A stretch of DNA of 64,000 nt from Petrosia ficiformis. Taxonomy: Eukaryota > Porifera > Demospongiae > Haplosclerida > Petrosiidae. Positions within the stretch are counted from its first letter, which is position 1, and each line of letters starts with the position of its first letter. The DNA lies in the NCBI GenBank assembly GCA_947044365.1, contig OX345645.1, positions 5,341,741-5,405,740 on the forward strand, given 5' to 3'. A program made the position numbers and the translations under genes. The notes beneath the pieces are model-generated. The model saw nothing but the letters and a program-made list of their open reading frames with translations, was not told the DNA's origin and ran no database searches. Of the stretch, positions 1 to 11,611 are shown piece by piece.

Positions 1-237
1 GTTTCAGTACATCTTGTATATCTACTTTTTCTGATACATTCATTATATTATCTAATTTGTCATGTAACATATTCCATGTTCTCTGCATCCATTCTTGTTT
101 AGAAAGACTTCCTCCATGTCCCTTAATGAGTCCAAGTTGTCCAAACTTACATTCATCAACATCATGTTTATAATAATCTCGTAACTCCTTGCTAAATCCA
201 ACACTTTCAGTTATATGTTCATCAGTTGGTGACAAAG
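1..237 (-). CDS. NLR gene, N-terminal part of a NACHT exon (truncated by window edge)
   Basis: Reverse-strand translation gives a stretch closely matching the region just before the NACHT P-loop in the two larger NLR genes of this window: FGQLGLIKGHGG, then WNMLHDKLDNIMNVSEK and IQDVLK. The rest (NACHT and LRRs) would lie left of position 1. The first residues (about TLSPTDEHITESVGFSKEL) differ from the SLDD opening of genes A and B. A usable AG acceptor in phase 1 is not visible upstream, and an in-frame stop lies just before residue 1, so the start of this exon is unresolved and the copy may be broken. It shows that the NLR array continues leftward in the same orientation. Confidence 0.75.
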
Positions 238-1049
238 TTAATTAATGATAATAATATTATTGACAAAAATAACAATCATTACATACAACACAATGAAGTA
301 TAAACTATAATCATTATGGTATAATAAATCAAACAGAGGCCATATTTTCACATTCATGGAAAAGATTATTTGTCTAGTTATTTGTCTGGTTATGGATGGT
401 GATATGTACTTCATGCTATGCATTTGTGTTCTAGCAATGATTTGCCTGTATATTCTGATAAAGGTACATGTGGCTCACATACATCAACTCACAATACTGC
501 ATGGTAACACTCATTTTTCTACTATAAACAAATCCAATTCCAGGTGGTTGGATGAATGGGAGAATGATGTTATATAAATTAACCTTCACACTCCTAACAA
601 ACCATAAACCCTCAATCAAGAAAGAAAGTCCCTTGGACTGGGGATAAATCCAGATGAACTGGATGAATACAGCTACTATAATATCATACAAGACTAAGTG
701 TACCTAAACCTATAATAAATAAATAAGTAGTCGGTAATTATCACTTAATTAACATAGAATACAGGCAGTTGAAACCATAGACAACAAGATCATTAATCAT
801 GCTGTCTTTGTTTGTCAATACATTCTCTTATTATACAAAACACACACACACAGACACATTCACAAACAGAATTATATCCCATGTTGTGTTCAAGTATACG
901 TAATGACATTTTTGTACCTACAACTGACAAAAATCCATTTCCTTTCTCTTATTGTTGGTGTAGAGATTCATGATGTAACAGTACATCTTTTCATTAAATT
1001 TTCAAATTTATAATAATGATGTCAATGTAAAAATATAGTTATTTTATTC
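238..1049. other. Intergenic DNA between NLR genes
   Basis: No gene supported. About 880-995 resembles the DNA beyond the 3' end of gene B (19,800-19,905) and of the NLR pseudogene (44,829-44,935), including the shared text gatgtagagattcatg. The tandem duplication unit therefore extends some 150 bp past the stop codon. A short CA run lies at 839-853. Confidence 0.5.
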
Positions 1050-4000
1050 CTATGCCTCCACTATTGGATGTGGACCAAGTTTCTTTTCTTTACGTTGAGC
1101 AATCAGTGTTTTCTTCATGTGTTTTAGTATATCAATCACAAAAGATGATTTCTGAATTGCAACATAACATAATGATGGATGCAGTAACACAGTTTCCCAG
1201 AATTGATGTATCATTGGTATCCAGTCTTCTTTATATGCATGTCTAGGTGGTAAAGATCGACCAAGTATAAATTTCAGAAACTTCATGTCTTCATTTCTCT
1301 TCAGCATATTTGTAACATGAGGAATTATCTCTTTATAATACAATGATGTCCATACCTGTTTTGAGATCCCTGAGCTGTAAAATTTCACTGCCAGTGATTT
1401 TAGATTACAAGTGGCTTCAAAGAAGTCCTTCAAATTAATATTTTCTGATAATTCAATGTCTACATTCAGTTCTTGTAGTGTGTTGTTTCCTCTCAAACCA
1501 GTAGTCAGGTATTTGATAAGTAATGTACAATTGGATGCTCGACTTTTGATCTCCAGACATAGTAGTGATTTGCTTGATGACAACATCAATTGAAGAGATT
1601 TTCCCACTTTATCATGAAACAAATCAATACCATCACAGTTTATTCTCAGAGCTACGACAGTTCTGTTACTGGAGAGAGTATTAAATAGCTCATTAAGATC
1701 TCCTTCTTTCTCTAATGCTATATCCAGATGTTGTAGAAAAGGGTTAGAATCTAAATAAATAATGAATGGCATCAATGGTTTATATAGGGATAGACTTTTC
1801 AAGTTAGTAGTATTTCTTCCAACATTTTCTAATCCAGGTGGCAAAGTTTCTGTTTTTTTTTACAGGATATGTTATGATATCATGTACTGTATAATTACTG
1901 ATATTTAGTGCTGTAAGACATTCATTAGCCGGTATGATATACAGAGATGGGAGTATTTCTTTAATAGGTATATTGAGTTTAACAGCTCGTAAGCTTTGGT
2001 TTTTTTTCATTAGCTCTTCAATTTGTAATGACTTGGTCTGAGTAGAGTCTGATGATAGTGAAAAGAACTGGATTGTATCATTTTTCTCTACTCCAATAAG
2101 CAAACTATTTATTAATGAGTTGAATTCCAAATGTGCAAACTTAATTAAAAGTTCTTTAATAGTACGATTTGTAGATAATACCTTCTCCATTTCCAGTAAT
2201 AATTCATTATCAATATGGTCTTCTGTACATGTTTGAACATATAACTTGTTAATGTGTACATGTAGGATACTCAAATGTGGCAGTTTAAATAGCTGTGTGA
2301 ACATGATCACAACTGAATCAAGATATATGTTACCAGATGTGTGGACAATTACATAACTTTCTTGAAGGTACTGACACAATGATGATTGGTATATCTTCAA
2401 TACTGATGTGATATCAAGAAATCTTGCTTTCATTACAATACAATTAGAATCTTCATTCAAAAGTTGCAGCTTGTCATGAAGATATGGATGATGGAGATAA
2501 TTCCAAGTTATCTTTGAGTTCTTCAGGAGAAACGACAAACACAATAAATCAAATTGTGATGAATAAACTCTATCCACACAAAGAGAGGAGTTTTTAATGG
2601 ATGAAACAAATATCTGACACAATACTTTGTTTTCAGACTCGTAAATTAGATGAAGCAATTGTATAGTATCTATATCATAATAGGGTTCATGAAGAGGATA
2701 CTTACTCGAGAATGAATAACGAATGTCATCACAAAGCAATTGTGGATTCTGATGAAACACAGAGCACTGATGAGATTCAAAACCAAACAATGGTTTCCTT
2801 ATGCACTGTAAGTCTACCTCTTTACTGAAATACTCTTGATAGCTGTCATCTTTAAGTTCAGTCAGACCTGCCATAAATCTTAGTGTCATGCGAAAGTGAG
2901 TTCCATGGAAATGTTCCCTAAATAGCATTTTTTGATCATCATGGTGAGTTATCCACCATGCTGCCAGGAACTCCTGAATGGTTAAATGAACAAACTGATG
3001 TTTAGTGGTGTCTGCTATCTTGTAACAGTTCATTAATCCAAAATGTTCACACTGCAATGATTGTGATAACTTTAGTATTTCTTTTCTGTTAAAGGTATTA
3101 TTTTGTGTTTGCAGCTTCTCATAAGCACAACAACAAAGTTCATCAAATGCTCTTTTTTGATCCTCTTCAAGTTCCTCAAGTGATTCAACTGTGTCTGGAT
3201 CAAATTTTTGTTTTTTCATTGATCTCTTTACAGCATAAAGAACATATTTCTTGTAAAACTTAGTCAAAGTGTTAGGAAGAATAAAGCCACTCAACTGATA
3301 AACTCTTACTAACATGGAACAAACAAATGGTATATAACATAATGACAAGACATCTTCCCTAATCTCCAATTCTTCTATTAATTGTTTAGCATTCTCTTTG
3401 GTCAGCTCATTTCTGATGCAAGAAAAAATCTCTTCCTTCTCAAAACCTAGTACTTCAACATGACGATTAACACTGTGTAGTTGAAGAAGTTTTGCTGAAG
3501 CATATGTACGTGAAGTAACTAGTACATTACATTTGTGTAGTTGTCTTCCTTGAATAATATCCAGTATGAATGATCTGTTTTGATCTCTTCCCTTAAACTC
3601 ATCCCATCCATCAAATATTAATAACATATTATTACCATCAGTCTCTATAATCCCAGAACTGACAGCTTCACATATTTTTGTACTACCATGAAATAAAGAA
3701 ACAAGATCAGATATGTTTTCAGCTAATGCTACTTCCTCATCTCTGAGAGAAATAAGAAACAAAAGATCAAAGGAACATTTCTTCAGTTTATTTTTAGCCC
3801 ACATGTTACATAGTTTTTGACAGAGTGTAGTTTTCCCTACACCTGGAGGTCCATCAACTACTACTTTAATTGGACTATTATCATCATTATGTTTCAGTAC
3901 ATCTTGTATGTCTATTTTTTCTGATACATTCATTATATTATCTAATTTCCCTCGTAACATATTCCACGATCTCTTCATTCCTTCTGGTTCAGAAAGACAT

Positions 4001-4169
4001 CCTCCATGTCCCTTAATGAGTCCTAGTTGTCCAAACTTGTCTCCACCAATACGTTGATCTAACAAGTCATTATATACTACAGGATTTTGAAGATATCGAT
4101 CAAGCAATCCTTGAACAAACTTGTCAATATCAGTGGGGACTTCAGATGATATGTCATCTAATGACACAC
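1050..4169 (-). CDS. NLR gene A, NACHT-LRR exon, one frameshift
   Basis: Large terminal exon of an NLR (NOD-like receptor), a predicted cytosolic ATP-binding sensor. The acceptor tag|GT at 4169 gives phase 1 and the first residues SLDD. Walker A is GPPGVGKTTL and Walker B is MLLIFDGWDEF; both are intact. A helical middle region follows (DELCCCAYEKL, HLTIQEFLAAWW), then degenerate leucine-rich repeats with ILxxNRTIKEL-type units. The reading frame breaks at a run of nine T on the plus strand (1853-1861). The equivalent run in gene B has eight bases and one C. Downstream of the run the frame continues to the stop at 1050 and matches gene B (GLENVGRN, then NLKSLSLYKPLMPF). One extra base thus truncates the protein by about 260 residues; it may be a real mutation or a homopolymer error. 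The exon belongs with those at 4231-4569, 5258-5542 and 5637-5913. Confidence 0.9.
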
Positions 4170-4230
4170 CTATGTGAATATAATATTAAAATCTGAAACA
4201 TTTATAAGAATTACTACTTTAATTCCTTAC

Positions 4231-4569
4231 CTAATTCTTTCATCATAGTTTTACATATCATAGACATCGCTGAGTTATTCTGATTGGTTAGCAATTTACA
4301 CAAAGCAATGAGTGTCTCTGGATTTTCATTGGCTTTAAGAGATCTCTGAACTTCATTTAGTAACTTACTGGCCTTCTCATAACGAGGAACACTTGCAGTA
4401 GTTATGATATTATCTTTAACAACATTAGATATTAGATCAACACCCCACAAATCATTAGCAAGTCTATTCGGTTCAGAGACCACATCAAGTATTTCAGAGA
4501 AATGTCTCTTCAGTATATTAAATGGTGTTAACTGATTTGGTTCACAAGATATCTGTGTACATGAATCAT
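4231..4569 (-). CDS. NLR gene A, CARD-like adaptor exon
   Basis: A 339-nt exon with acceptor tatag|AT at 4569 and donor G|GTAAGG at 4231, phase 1 at both ends. The open frame extends upstream to an ATG at 4753, but the acceptor gives a better join because the residues DDS that open it are matched by DDT in the equivalent exon of gene B. The sequence has the helical pattern of a CARD (death-fold) domain: LKRHFSEILDVV, LWGVDLISNVVKDNI, EKASKLLNEV, LIALCKLL, MICKTMMKELG. CARDs recruit downstream signalling partners by homotypic contact. A 61-bp intron separates it from the NACHT exon. Death-fold membership is confident; CARD rather than death or DED is moderate. Confidence 0.7.
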
Positions 4570-5257
4570 CTATAGATTGTGGTTTTCCAGAAATAGAGGC
4601 TAAATGGAGATCAATGTGGAGCATAGTATAACAATTATTTATAATAGAATTATTATGTATTGTAAAGGGAAACATTTCTCTTTCATGCAGAAATAATTTT
4701 ACACACAATGGTGAAATAAGTAATGAATAAGTAAAATGAAATGAACTATCCATAGCATAATGGAGATATTTTTATGGTCTGAAGAGCCTGATGTTTTTTT
4801 AGAGGCATTAGTCATTTATTATGCTTGTGTCACATAATGTTACATACATATTTAAAAATCCACCATTAATAAATTAATTGATGTAAAAGAATCAAGCTAC
4901 GATCAGCAGGAGAGAAGCAGCTAGTTGCAAGAAGTGCTTACACAGGATTTAGAGGTTTAGGCTTTATTATTTAGGGTGTAGGGATTAGTGTTTAGTGCTT
5001 ATTATTTAGGGACTATGGATAAGGTGTGAGAGTACAGGGTCTATGGTGTAGTCTATAGGGTTATGTAGGGTGCCGGGTCTTTGGCTGAAGCATTACTTGG
5101 GTAGTGGGTAGCTTGGGGGCCTGGGAAGTGGAAGTTTGTGGGAAAACTTTGCGAAAATGATAATGAAAAATTCTTGTTTCATTACAGTGTAATAAACACA
5201 TTTAGTCGTGATGTTCATCACATAGGTAGTAGCACTTTGTTTTCAGCTTACATTTAC
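4570..5257. other. Intron of NLR gene A with degenerate TTTAGGG-like text
   Basis: No exon found. Between about 4,945 and 5,110 the plus strand carries many loosely spaced ttaggg, tttaggg and gtaggg words (ttatttagggtgtaggg and similar), giving an unusually G-rich stretch. It is not a regular tandem array. Confidence 0.4.
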
Positions 5258-5542
5258 CTTCTTCACTCATTTTTTTGCTCATTGCATCTGCAGTATCTTT
5301 CTCTGCACACTCATCCACTGATGATATTAACTTTTTCCATGATGCTCCTGGTGCATTCTTAATCCACCAATCCAATGCTATTTCTATTGCATAATCATAT
5401 GTTTCATCTTCCTTTATTATAGCTCTCATCTTTTCCTTTAGATCTACTGGAACATTCAAGATACTTGTTAACAAACTCCACTTTGTCTTGAAATTAAATC
5501 CACATTTATACAACAGTGCTACTGCTTTGCCAGGAGTAATCT
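5258..5542 (-). CDS. NLR gene A, death-domain exon directly after the 2A leader
   Basis: A 285-nt symmetric phase-1 exon, acceptor aacag|AGATTACTCC and donor GAAG|GTAAATG. Joined to the leader exon it reads GP-VEITPGKAVALL, so it forms the first residues of the protein made after 2A skipping. The rest is death-domain-like: KWSLLTSILNVPVDLKEKM, IEIALDWWIKNAPGASWKKL, ISSVDECAEKDTADAM. The conserved tryptophan and the leucine pattern fit helices 1-6. It is homologous along its whole length to the exon at 33207-33491, which has exactly the same length. The domain is expected to mediate homotypic assembly in the cytosol. Confidence 0.8.
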
Positions 5543-5636
5543 CTGTTATTAATTAGAAAAATAGCAAATTATTACATTAAAAACAAATGAGAAAAACATT
5601 TATACAAATCTGCTTAGTATAATAGTAATAACTAAC

Positions 5637-5913
5637 CCACAGGTCCAGGATTTGATTCCACATCACCACAGAGTATAAGTTTTAGAAATATACATACAGT
5701 TAGTGTATACAACCACACACTACCATGACTGAGTAATGCTCTGAGTATATTTGTACACATTCCAACATTTTCAGTCTCCCAATGATAATCTTTTGTCCAC
5801 TGTACAACTACATGACTTTGCATGTTATTAATGAGTCTGCTTTTCCTCTTGACAGACTTCATATGACCACACCATATTCCAATACAAACTCTCCATTGTA
5901 TGAGATCAATCAT
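5637..5913 (-). CDS. NLR gene A, 2A leader exon (hydrophobic leader ending in GDVESNPGP)
   Basis: Starts at ATG 5911-5913 (MIDLIQWR) and ends in phase 1 at donor G|GTTAGT. A candidate acceptor catacag lies nine bases upstream of the ATG and is also present at gene B, so a 5' non-coding exon may precede. The leader is 92 residues. Near its end is a hydrophobic run, VWLYTLTVCIFLKLIL, followed by CGDVESNPGP-V. This is the D(V/I)ExNPGP consensus of 2A/CHYSEL peptides, which make the ribosome skip the bond between the last Gly and Pro. Predicted products are a 90-residue leader and a separate protein starting with Pro. If skipping fails, the hydrophobic run could act as a signal or membrane anchor. 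Most of the leader has no family I recognise. Confidence 0.85.
5641..5667 (-). other. 2A ribosome-skipping motif GDVESNPGP, copy A
   Basis: Nine codons read on the minus strand: Gly at 5665-5667, Asp 5662-5664, Val, Glu, Ser, Asn, Pro, Gly 5644-5646, Pro 5641-5643. All invariant residues of the D-x-E-x-N-P-G-P consensus are present. The predicted skip is between codons 5644-5646 and 5641-5643. Confidence 0.9.
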
Positions 5914-8189
5914 TATGAATATCTGTATGAAATAAAGTGCTTTCTTTACATTTGATGTATATCCACACAGTATAGTAGTTATTTAACCCTCGTTTGGTTA
6001 TCTGAGTTTGAATACAATATTAATAATATGCTCAGACTACATGTATATCTCTATATTGGCTAGTATTACAAAGTGCAAACATAATAAAGAGTCCAACACT
6101 AATCTACATACAATGGATAGTCTTTGTTATTAAAAGTACAAAATTGTGTACATAGTAATTCTGAAAGTAAGCAACATCTATTGTTTCACAGGTGATAGAA
6201 TGGGTATGATTATAACACACCATATGTTATACTTATAATATTATGCTATACACATGCTTTATTACAACATGTACTTTATACAGTAGTCGTGAAACTATCA
6301 CTTGTAAATATTACTTACCAGAAAAACAATCAAAAGAAGATATAATTGCATTGAAACTCTTGTAACCAAATGAAGGCTAAAATAACCTTTACTTTTGCAT
6401 TGTGAAATCCATTATTACTATATGATAGTGATTTACTAGTAGAGCTACACTACTTTATAATGGTATTATTACACATGTATAAATTACACAAACACTTAAT
6501 TGATTACACTAGTAGTGACATATTAATGTGTTACATGATAATTTCAATTGTCTTGCTATAATGTAGTGTGGAAACCATATTTTTACAATGTTTGGAAACA
6601 TAATTATTACCTTACACATTCCATAGTAATTATATATCATGTGCAGGAATTTTATACTTTGATATGGTGATTATAATTACATTCCCACAGGATGTACATA
6701 ATTACTACGGAAGTTACACTATACTTTGTTATCAGACTTTATTATGACATATACATTATATATACAAGTCAATATGGATCAGTACTTGTACATTTCACTG
6801 AATAGGAAAACAACACTCCAGATTGTAAAGCTGTTTCCAAATATTGTTTCCCAGTGTACCAATCATATCACAGTTGAACCAATGAGAATGTATAATATTG
6901 TTAGGAAAGATTACAAACTCAACAAGTAAATACAATATCCTAGCTCCAGTTTATGTGTATATACATCCTTAGCATTTTTAAATGACTTCCACCCTTATCA
7001 TTATTAATTTTATTATTTTTTGTGGGTGCAAAATTTACATAGTGCAGAGCCTCCAACCTCCTTCTCTTGACATCAATAAATGGTCACAAGGAAATAATGA
7101 TTTATTACAGTTTTAACAAAACTAAGGTTCCTTGTACACTTTTTAGCCTTTAGAAGCAAGTTATCACTGTTATTCTATTCTTACCTAAGTTAACTTCAGA
7201 GTAACATCAAAAGTTAAAAAAAACTTGTACAAGTATATTTTTATTAGCTGTTGTGAGATAGATATTAAGACTATTACTGAAAGGAAAAAGTATATTGTGC
7301 AGGAGCTGTTATGGAAAGTATGAATGCTTTCTCACTACACAACTCTGACTAATGGTGTGGAACAATTTCTGTCCATTTCAAGAAAGAAAGAGGTAGATAT
7401 CAGCTCCCAAGTTGCAGCAACTTGGGAGGATATCACTAATGATGATTCAAGAGCAGTGAAAAAGACACATTTTTGTAAATGAATGATGAAATGGTGTTTC
7501 CTGGTGTCTCAGTATGTTCACTATTAATATGAATTATTGAAGCAATCATAAAGTTTTTTTTTAATTTTAGATATCTATTGGATATAGCAGTAAGATGAGG
7601 ACTCAGCAAAGAAGTAAGGGAAATGTCTTGCATGAGGCAACTGAACTTCAGTAGTAATTGAGAGTATGAAGGATAAACAGCTGATTGAAAGAGGGACGGA
7701 GATTACTGGGCAACTGCTGAAGTTACCATAATTATTATTGCAATAACTATACGTAGATTATCATGTGACATTTTCATGTGTGTAAACGTGATTGTACTGC
7801 ATTACATTGTGCATGAGGTACAAGTTTTATAGCAATAGACCAGACCCTTCCTCCACTTACAGTAATGGGGCTGGCCTGTGAAACTAGGTATATCCTACAG
7901 TAATTTGGGGTATAGTGGGACTACATTCAAGCTAGACTCAGTGAATTGCTGTGAAATTTAGTACTTGGTAGTACTTCCTTACTGAGCTGGATGTTGTAAA
8001 ATTACAAGTTTATAAAACTCAAAGAGCTACAGTAACACCCACTATTTAGAGAAGTACCAACAAATTTAATGCTAACATGATATCAGTGTAATTCTATAAT
8101 TACCCACATCTGACAATAAATTATTATATAAAACTATACAAGCAACTTACAGAAAATTTTATCAGTAATACAGATCTTCCAGTAGTATA
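5914..8189. other. Region upstream of NLR gene A, no gene supported
   Basis: AT-rich DNA with only short chance ORFs that lack recognisable domains or codon bias. It presumably contains the promoter and any 5' non-coding exon of gene A, but no convincing core promoter motif can be picked. Confidence 0.4.
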
Positions 8190-10735
8190 TACTTCTAGCC
8201 AGCGGAGTGATCCTTCTCGGTAACCGCTGGAATGTGGGACGTAGCTGCACTGAGAAGGAATGTAATCGCCTCACGGCTCGACTAGCCTGGAGACCACGCC
8301 CTGTTCAGCTCGCAACGTGCAACGTGTGCAACATGGCCTATTTTGCAATTTGACGCTGGAATTGTTTTTGTGAGTCTCTCTACGGGCAGCTCAAAATCTC
8401 AGTTGTTTCAATTATAACTTTTTCAAAGAGAGGACCCAGCACGGTGACAGAACCATGATCGTGTTATTGCCAGTGAGTCCCCTCAGTTTTATTTGCATCT
8501 ACCAACAACTACTACTACTACTACTACTACTGACTGATCAATTCTTCCATTCCATTTATCACTTCTCTTCCTCTCTCTATTGGCAACCATTTTGGTGTCT
8601 GTCTGACTTTCTCTCTCTGTTTGTTTGTCTGTCTGTCATTTTGTTTTTGCCTGTCTATCAGCCGTTGATGACATCTCAATTCCCCAAGCTACATGATGTC
8701 CTCTACTAGCTGAATCCCAGTTTGATGTTGGGAGAGTGTTAACTAATACAACCAGATTCTTAATTTTTAATGATTGTGTGATGTCACTATTCTCTAGCAT
8801 TAATATAATTATACATGTATCTAGCTTTGTTAAATGTACATGTACATCTAAATTCTATACATGTACAGACACTTGTACATGTATATCTATTACATGTACA
8901 TACATGTACATAATACACTGATATATTATTATACCAGTTCATATATTGTATTTCATTCATTCTACTACAGGTGATGTTTTTGTGTCAAGATAAATGTGAC
9001 TCGATCCGCCCTCATTTAGCTCCGTAAAATTTCAAATTTATGAGTTGTTATAATGTATTTGGATTGGTTTATAAAATGTTTCTGGAGTTAGTTAACAATG
9101 TCCTTGTTAGTCTCAAATTAATCTCACCCTGAACTAGAATTATAATTATATAGCTGTGGTGCTCATTTTACAGGTTAGTCTGAAATTTTAGTTAGTTATG
9201 TTCTTGTTAAGTTTCCAAAGTATTTCTTGTTGAACATGCTGTGTCTGTGGTAATTGTAATCATCAGAATAGAGAACAGAGCATTTGAGAGAGACAGATAG
9301 ATAGAAAAAGATGGAGAGCAGAGCATAAGATACATAGATGGAGAAAAAGACAAATTATTTGGGTAGATATATGACTACTGAACTTCCATTTGTATATAGT
9401 GGATACACTATAATCATGTTTGATAAGTACAGTATTAACCTGGCTATTGAGTTAATGAAGACAGGCTGTAATGTAGTATTATCATTACTGTTATGCAATT
9501 GTCAATTTCTATCGAATTTAGTAAAGGTGATTTGTAATTAATTACTAATCTGTCATTTTGTACATGAAGTTAATAACATTTTGTGACAATAAAGAGCCAT
9601 CATTAAAATATACGAGCACACGTGTCAATTTGCAAGTACATGTACATGTGTACTTATGATCTTAGTAGACTCCTCAATATCATTATCAATTTACAAGTAC
9701 ACGTGTACATGTACTTATGATCCTAGTAGACTCCTCAATAGCATTATTAATTCACAAGTACACATAAAATTCAATGTAGTTTGTCGTACAGGTTGTTGTG
9801 GCTACATACATGATGTTACTATTACAATATGTGCACAAGTATAAAATGTATACTAGAATAAATTAAATTATGTCTTTGCAGGTTTCCAAACCCTTTTGTT
9901 GGCCAACACTGCTAGATACAATCACTTTAAATGATAAATTAAGTAAATACTTGGATGGTATGAAACATGAGTAGACAGCACCCTAAAATTATACTGCTTC
10001 ATATAATTGATTTATAATTAGTACAAAGTAGCTATGGCATACACATGTATGTACATGTATGTACATGTACATACATACATGTATGTACATGTATGTACAT
10101 GTATGTGTGAATCCATAACAATCTGAATAACTGACTAATTGTTAAATCCTTGCAACTGTACTAACTAATACAAATAGTAGTTTTGTTTTTGCTGTGTGTA
10201 GTCTACTGAACTCAAATACAAGACTATTATGATTTCAATTATACATACACTTTCTCCTCTGAATCTTTAGTTTAGCTATACACAGTTACTGGCTCATTAG
10301 AGTTACTTGTACTAATATAGTTGGTGGCTAGTTAGTTTTCTGTCGTGGTATAAATGTTTCTTTTAGCTGAAAGAAAGCACCAACAAACTCTCATCAATCT
10401 AAAAACATCCAACTACTTCTACTGGAAATCAATGATAGGACTCTGGAATAGGTTACTGCTATATACATATATAACACAAATATGGTATCCTGCAAAAATG
10501 CAAACACATAATTACTTTATTCTAGTGTACCTTTCAATACTTGGTGCACATTATGTCAAAATAATATCGTCCATGCACCCACAACATCTATGACAATTGA
10601 CAAACTAAATTTAATGTTATTTTATAACTGAATTCACTAACCAATAAAAATTACTGGTTATTTAACGATTTCATATTTTTATGATATGTGGATTGTGTGG
10701 ATGTATATTTGTATGTATCTATGTATGTAATCTGA
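8190..10735. other. Intergenic, no gene supported; GC-richer patch at its left end
   Basis: Positions about 8,195-8,350 are clearly richer in G+C than their surroundings (tagccagcggagtgatcc, cgcctcacggctcgacta) and end near a short ATG frame (ATGGCCTATTTTGCAATTTGA, 8333-8353). This could be a promoter or 5' UTR patch of an unseen gene or a repeat end. A CTA run lies at 8509-8530. TACATG words begin near 8,810 and recur at 9,640-9,720 and 10,040-10,110. Confidence 0.35.
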
Positions 10736-11450
10736 TAAAAGAAAAGACAATATAGATGATGATGAAGACTCTTTTCTGATACAGGCGTTGGAACAAAGAG
10801 TAAGTACTTCAGTTTTGTATTACAACTGCTTGTAGTTGTAATCTAACTTGATTCTGAAAGGTCTAATAGTACCTCTGATATTAGTAGCACCTCTTGAGAT
10901 ACTGAAGATACTAGACATGATACTATATTTTCATAATATAACATACAATATGTGTCATTCTGTACAATTAGGACTGGGATAGTTGATCAATTGATATTGA
11001 AAATTCTTTTGACTATATGGATTGCCAAAGACATTCTTTTCAAGCATGCTACAGCAAATAATGGGATTTGACAGGAAGCCTTTTTGATGGTCAAATGGGA
11101 GGCGGTTTCTGTACTAATTGACTTAAATGGCCAAATTATTTCCACTGATTTTAATCAATTATCAATAGATTTAAAATTAGTGATAATTAATGAAGGAATC
11201 TCGGTGTAATCCCAGCCCTGGTAATAATGTGTTGTATTGTGAATTTGGGATACACCACGCTGATGAGACCCAATAGGTCGAAACAATCTGATCAGATTAT
11301 CCATGGTTTACCCATCACAAATACAAAGTCAAGTCCACTCACTACCTACAACTGAAGATACAGATACTAGTAACTTCAATACTAGTAGAATATGTAAGTA
11401 GAATTATTCATAATATAATCTAGTATAATGATTAGTTGAATTACTCATAT
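10736..11450 (+). repeat. Direct duplication, left copy (with an insertion)
   Basis: Almost the same sequence occurs again at about 18,195-18,670 in the same orientation, for example gaaaagacaatatagatgat, ttgtattacaactgcttgta, gacccaataggtcgaaacaa and tagtaacttcaatactagta. The left copy is longer because it carries the TIR element at 10,969-11,222. Both copies contain exon-like text: DKRKDNIDDDE and SDTGVGTK before gtaagt, and RPNRSKQSDQ with VHSLPTTEDTDTSN before gtaagt. They may be cassettes of an unrecognised plus-strand gene. Confidence 0.7.
10969..11222. mobile_element. Small non-autonomous TIR element (MITE)
   Basis: Begins aggactgggat and ends atcccagccct, giving inverted termini of about 11 bp. 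It is absent from the equivalent place in the right copy of the duplication (about 18,442), which serves as an empty site. There is no coding capacity. The family is unknown, though termini of this kind are common in hAT-type MITEs. Confidence 0.65.
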
Positions 11451-11611
11451 TCTATTTACACTCATATGTACATACGCGCATAGTCGCATACATACATACA
11501 TACATACACACATAGTCATGTGTGTACATACATACAGTCATACACACATAGTCGCATATACATTATACTCGCTTACATACATACATACCTACACACCTAC
11601 ATACATACCAG

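Noticed and set aside
1052..1246. Plus-strand ORFs opposite the NLR exons (also 20,783-21,187 and 22,892-23,116)
   Set aside because: They are reverse-strand shadows of well-supported NLR coding sequence.
4945..5110. Possible interstitial telomere repeat (ttaggg words)
   Set aside because: Words are irregularly spaced and mixed with gtaggg and gtttag; no tandem run of any telomere unit.
5637..5913. 2A motif as part of a non-LTR retrotransposon ORF1
   Set aside because: 2A also occurs in some retrotransposons, but here both copies have a clean phase-1 donor and sit just upstream of a matching death-domain exon, with no endonuclease or RT nearby.
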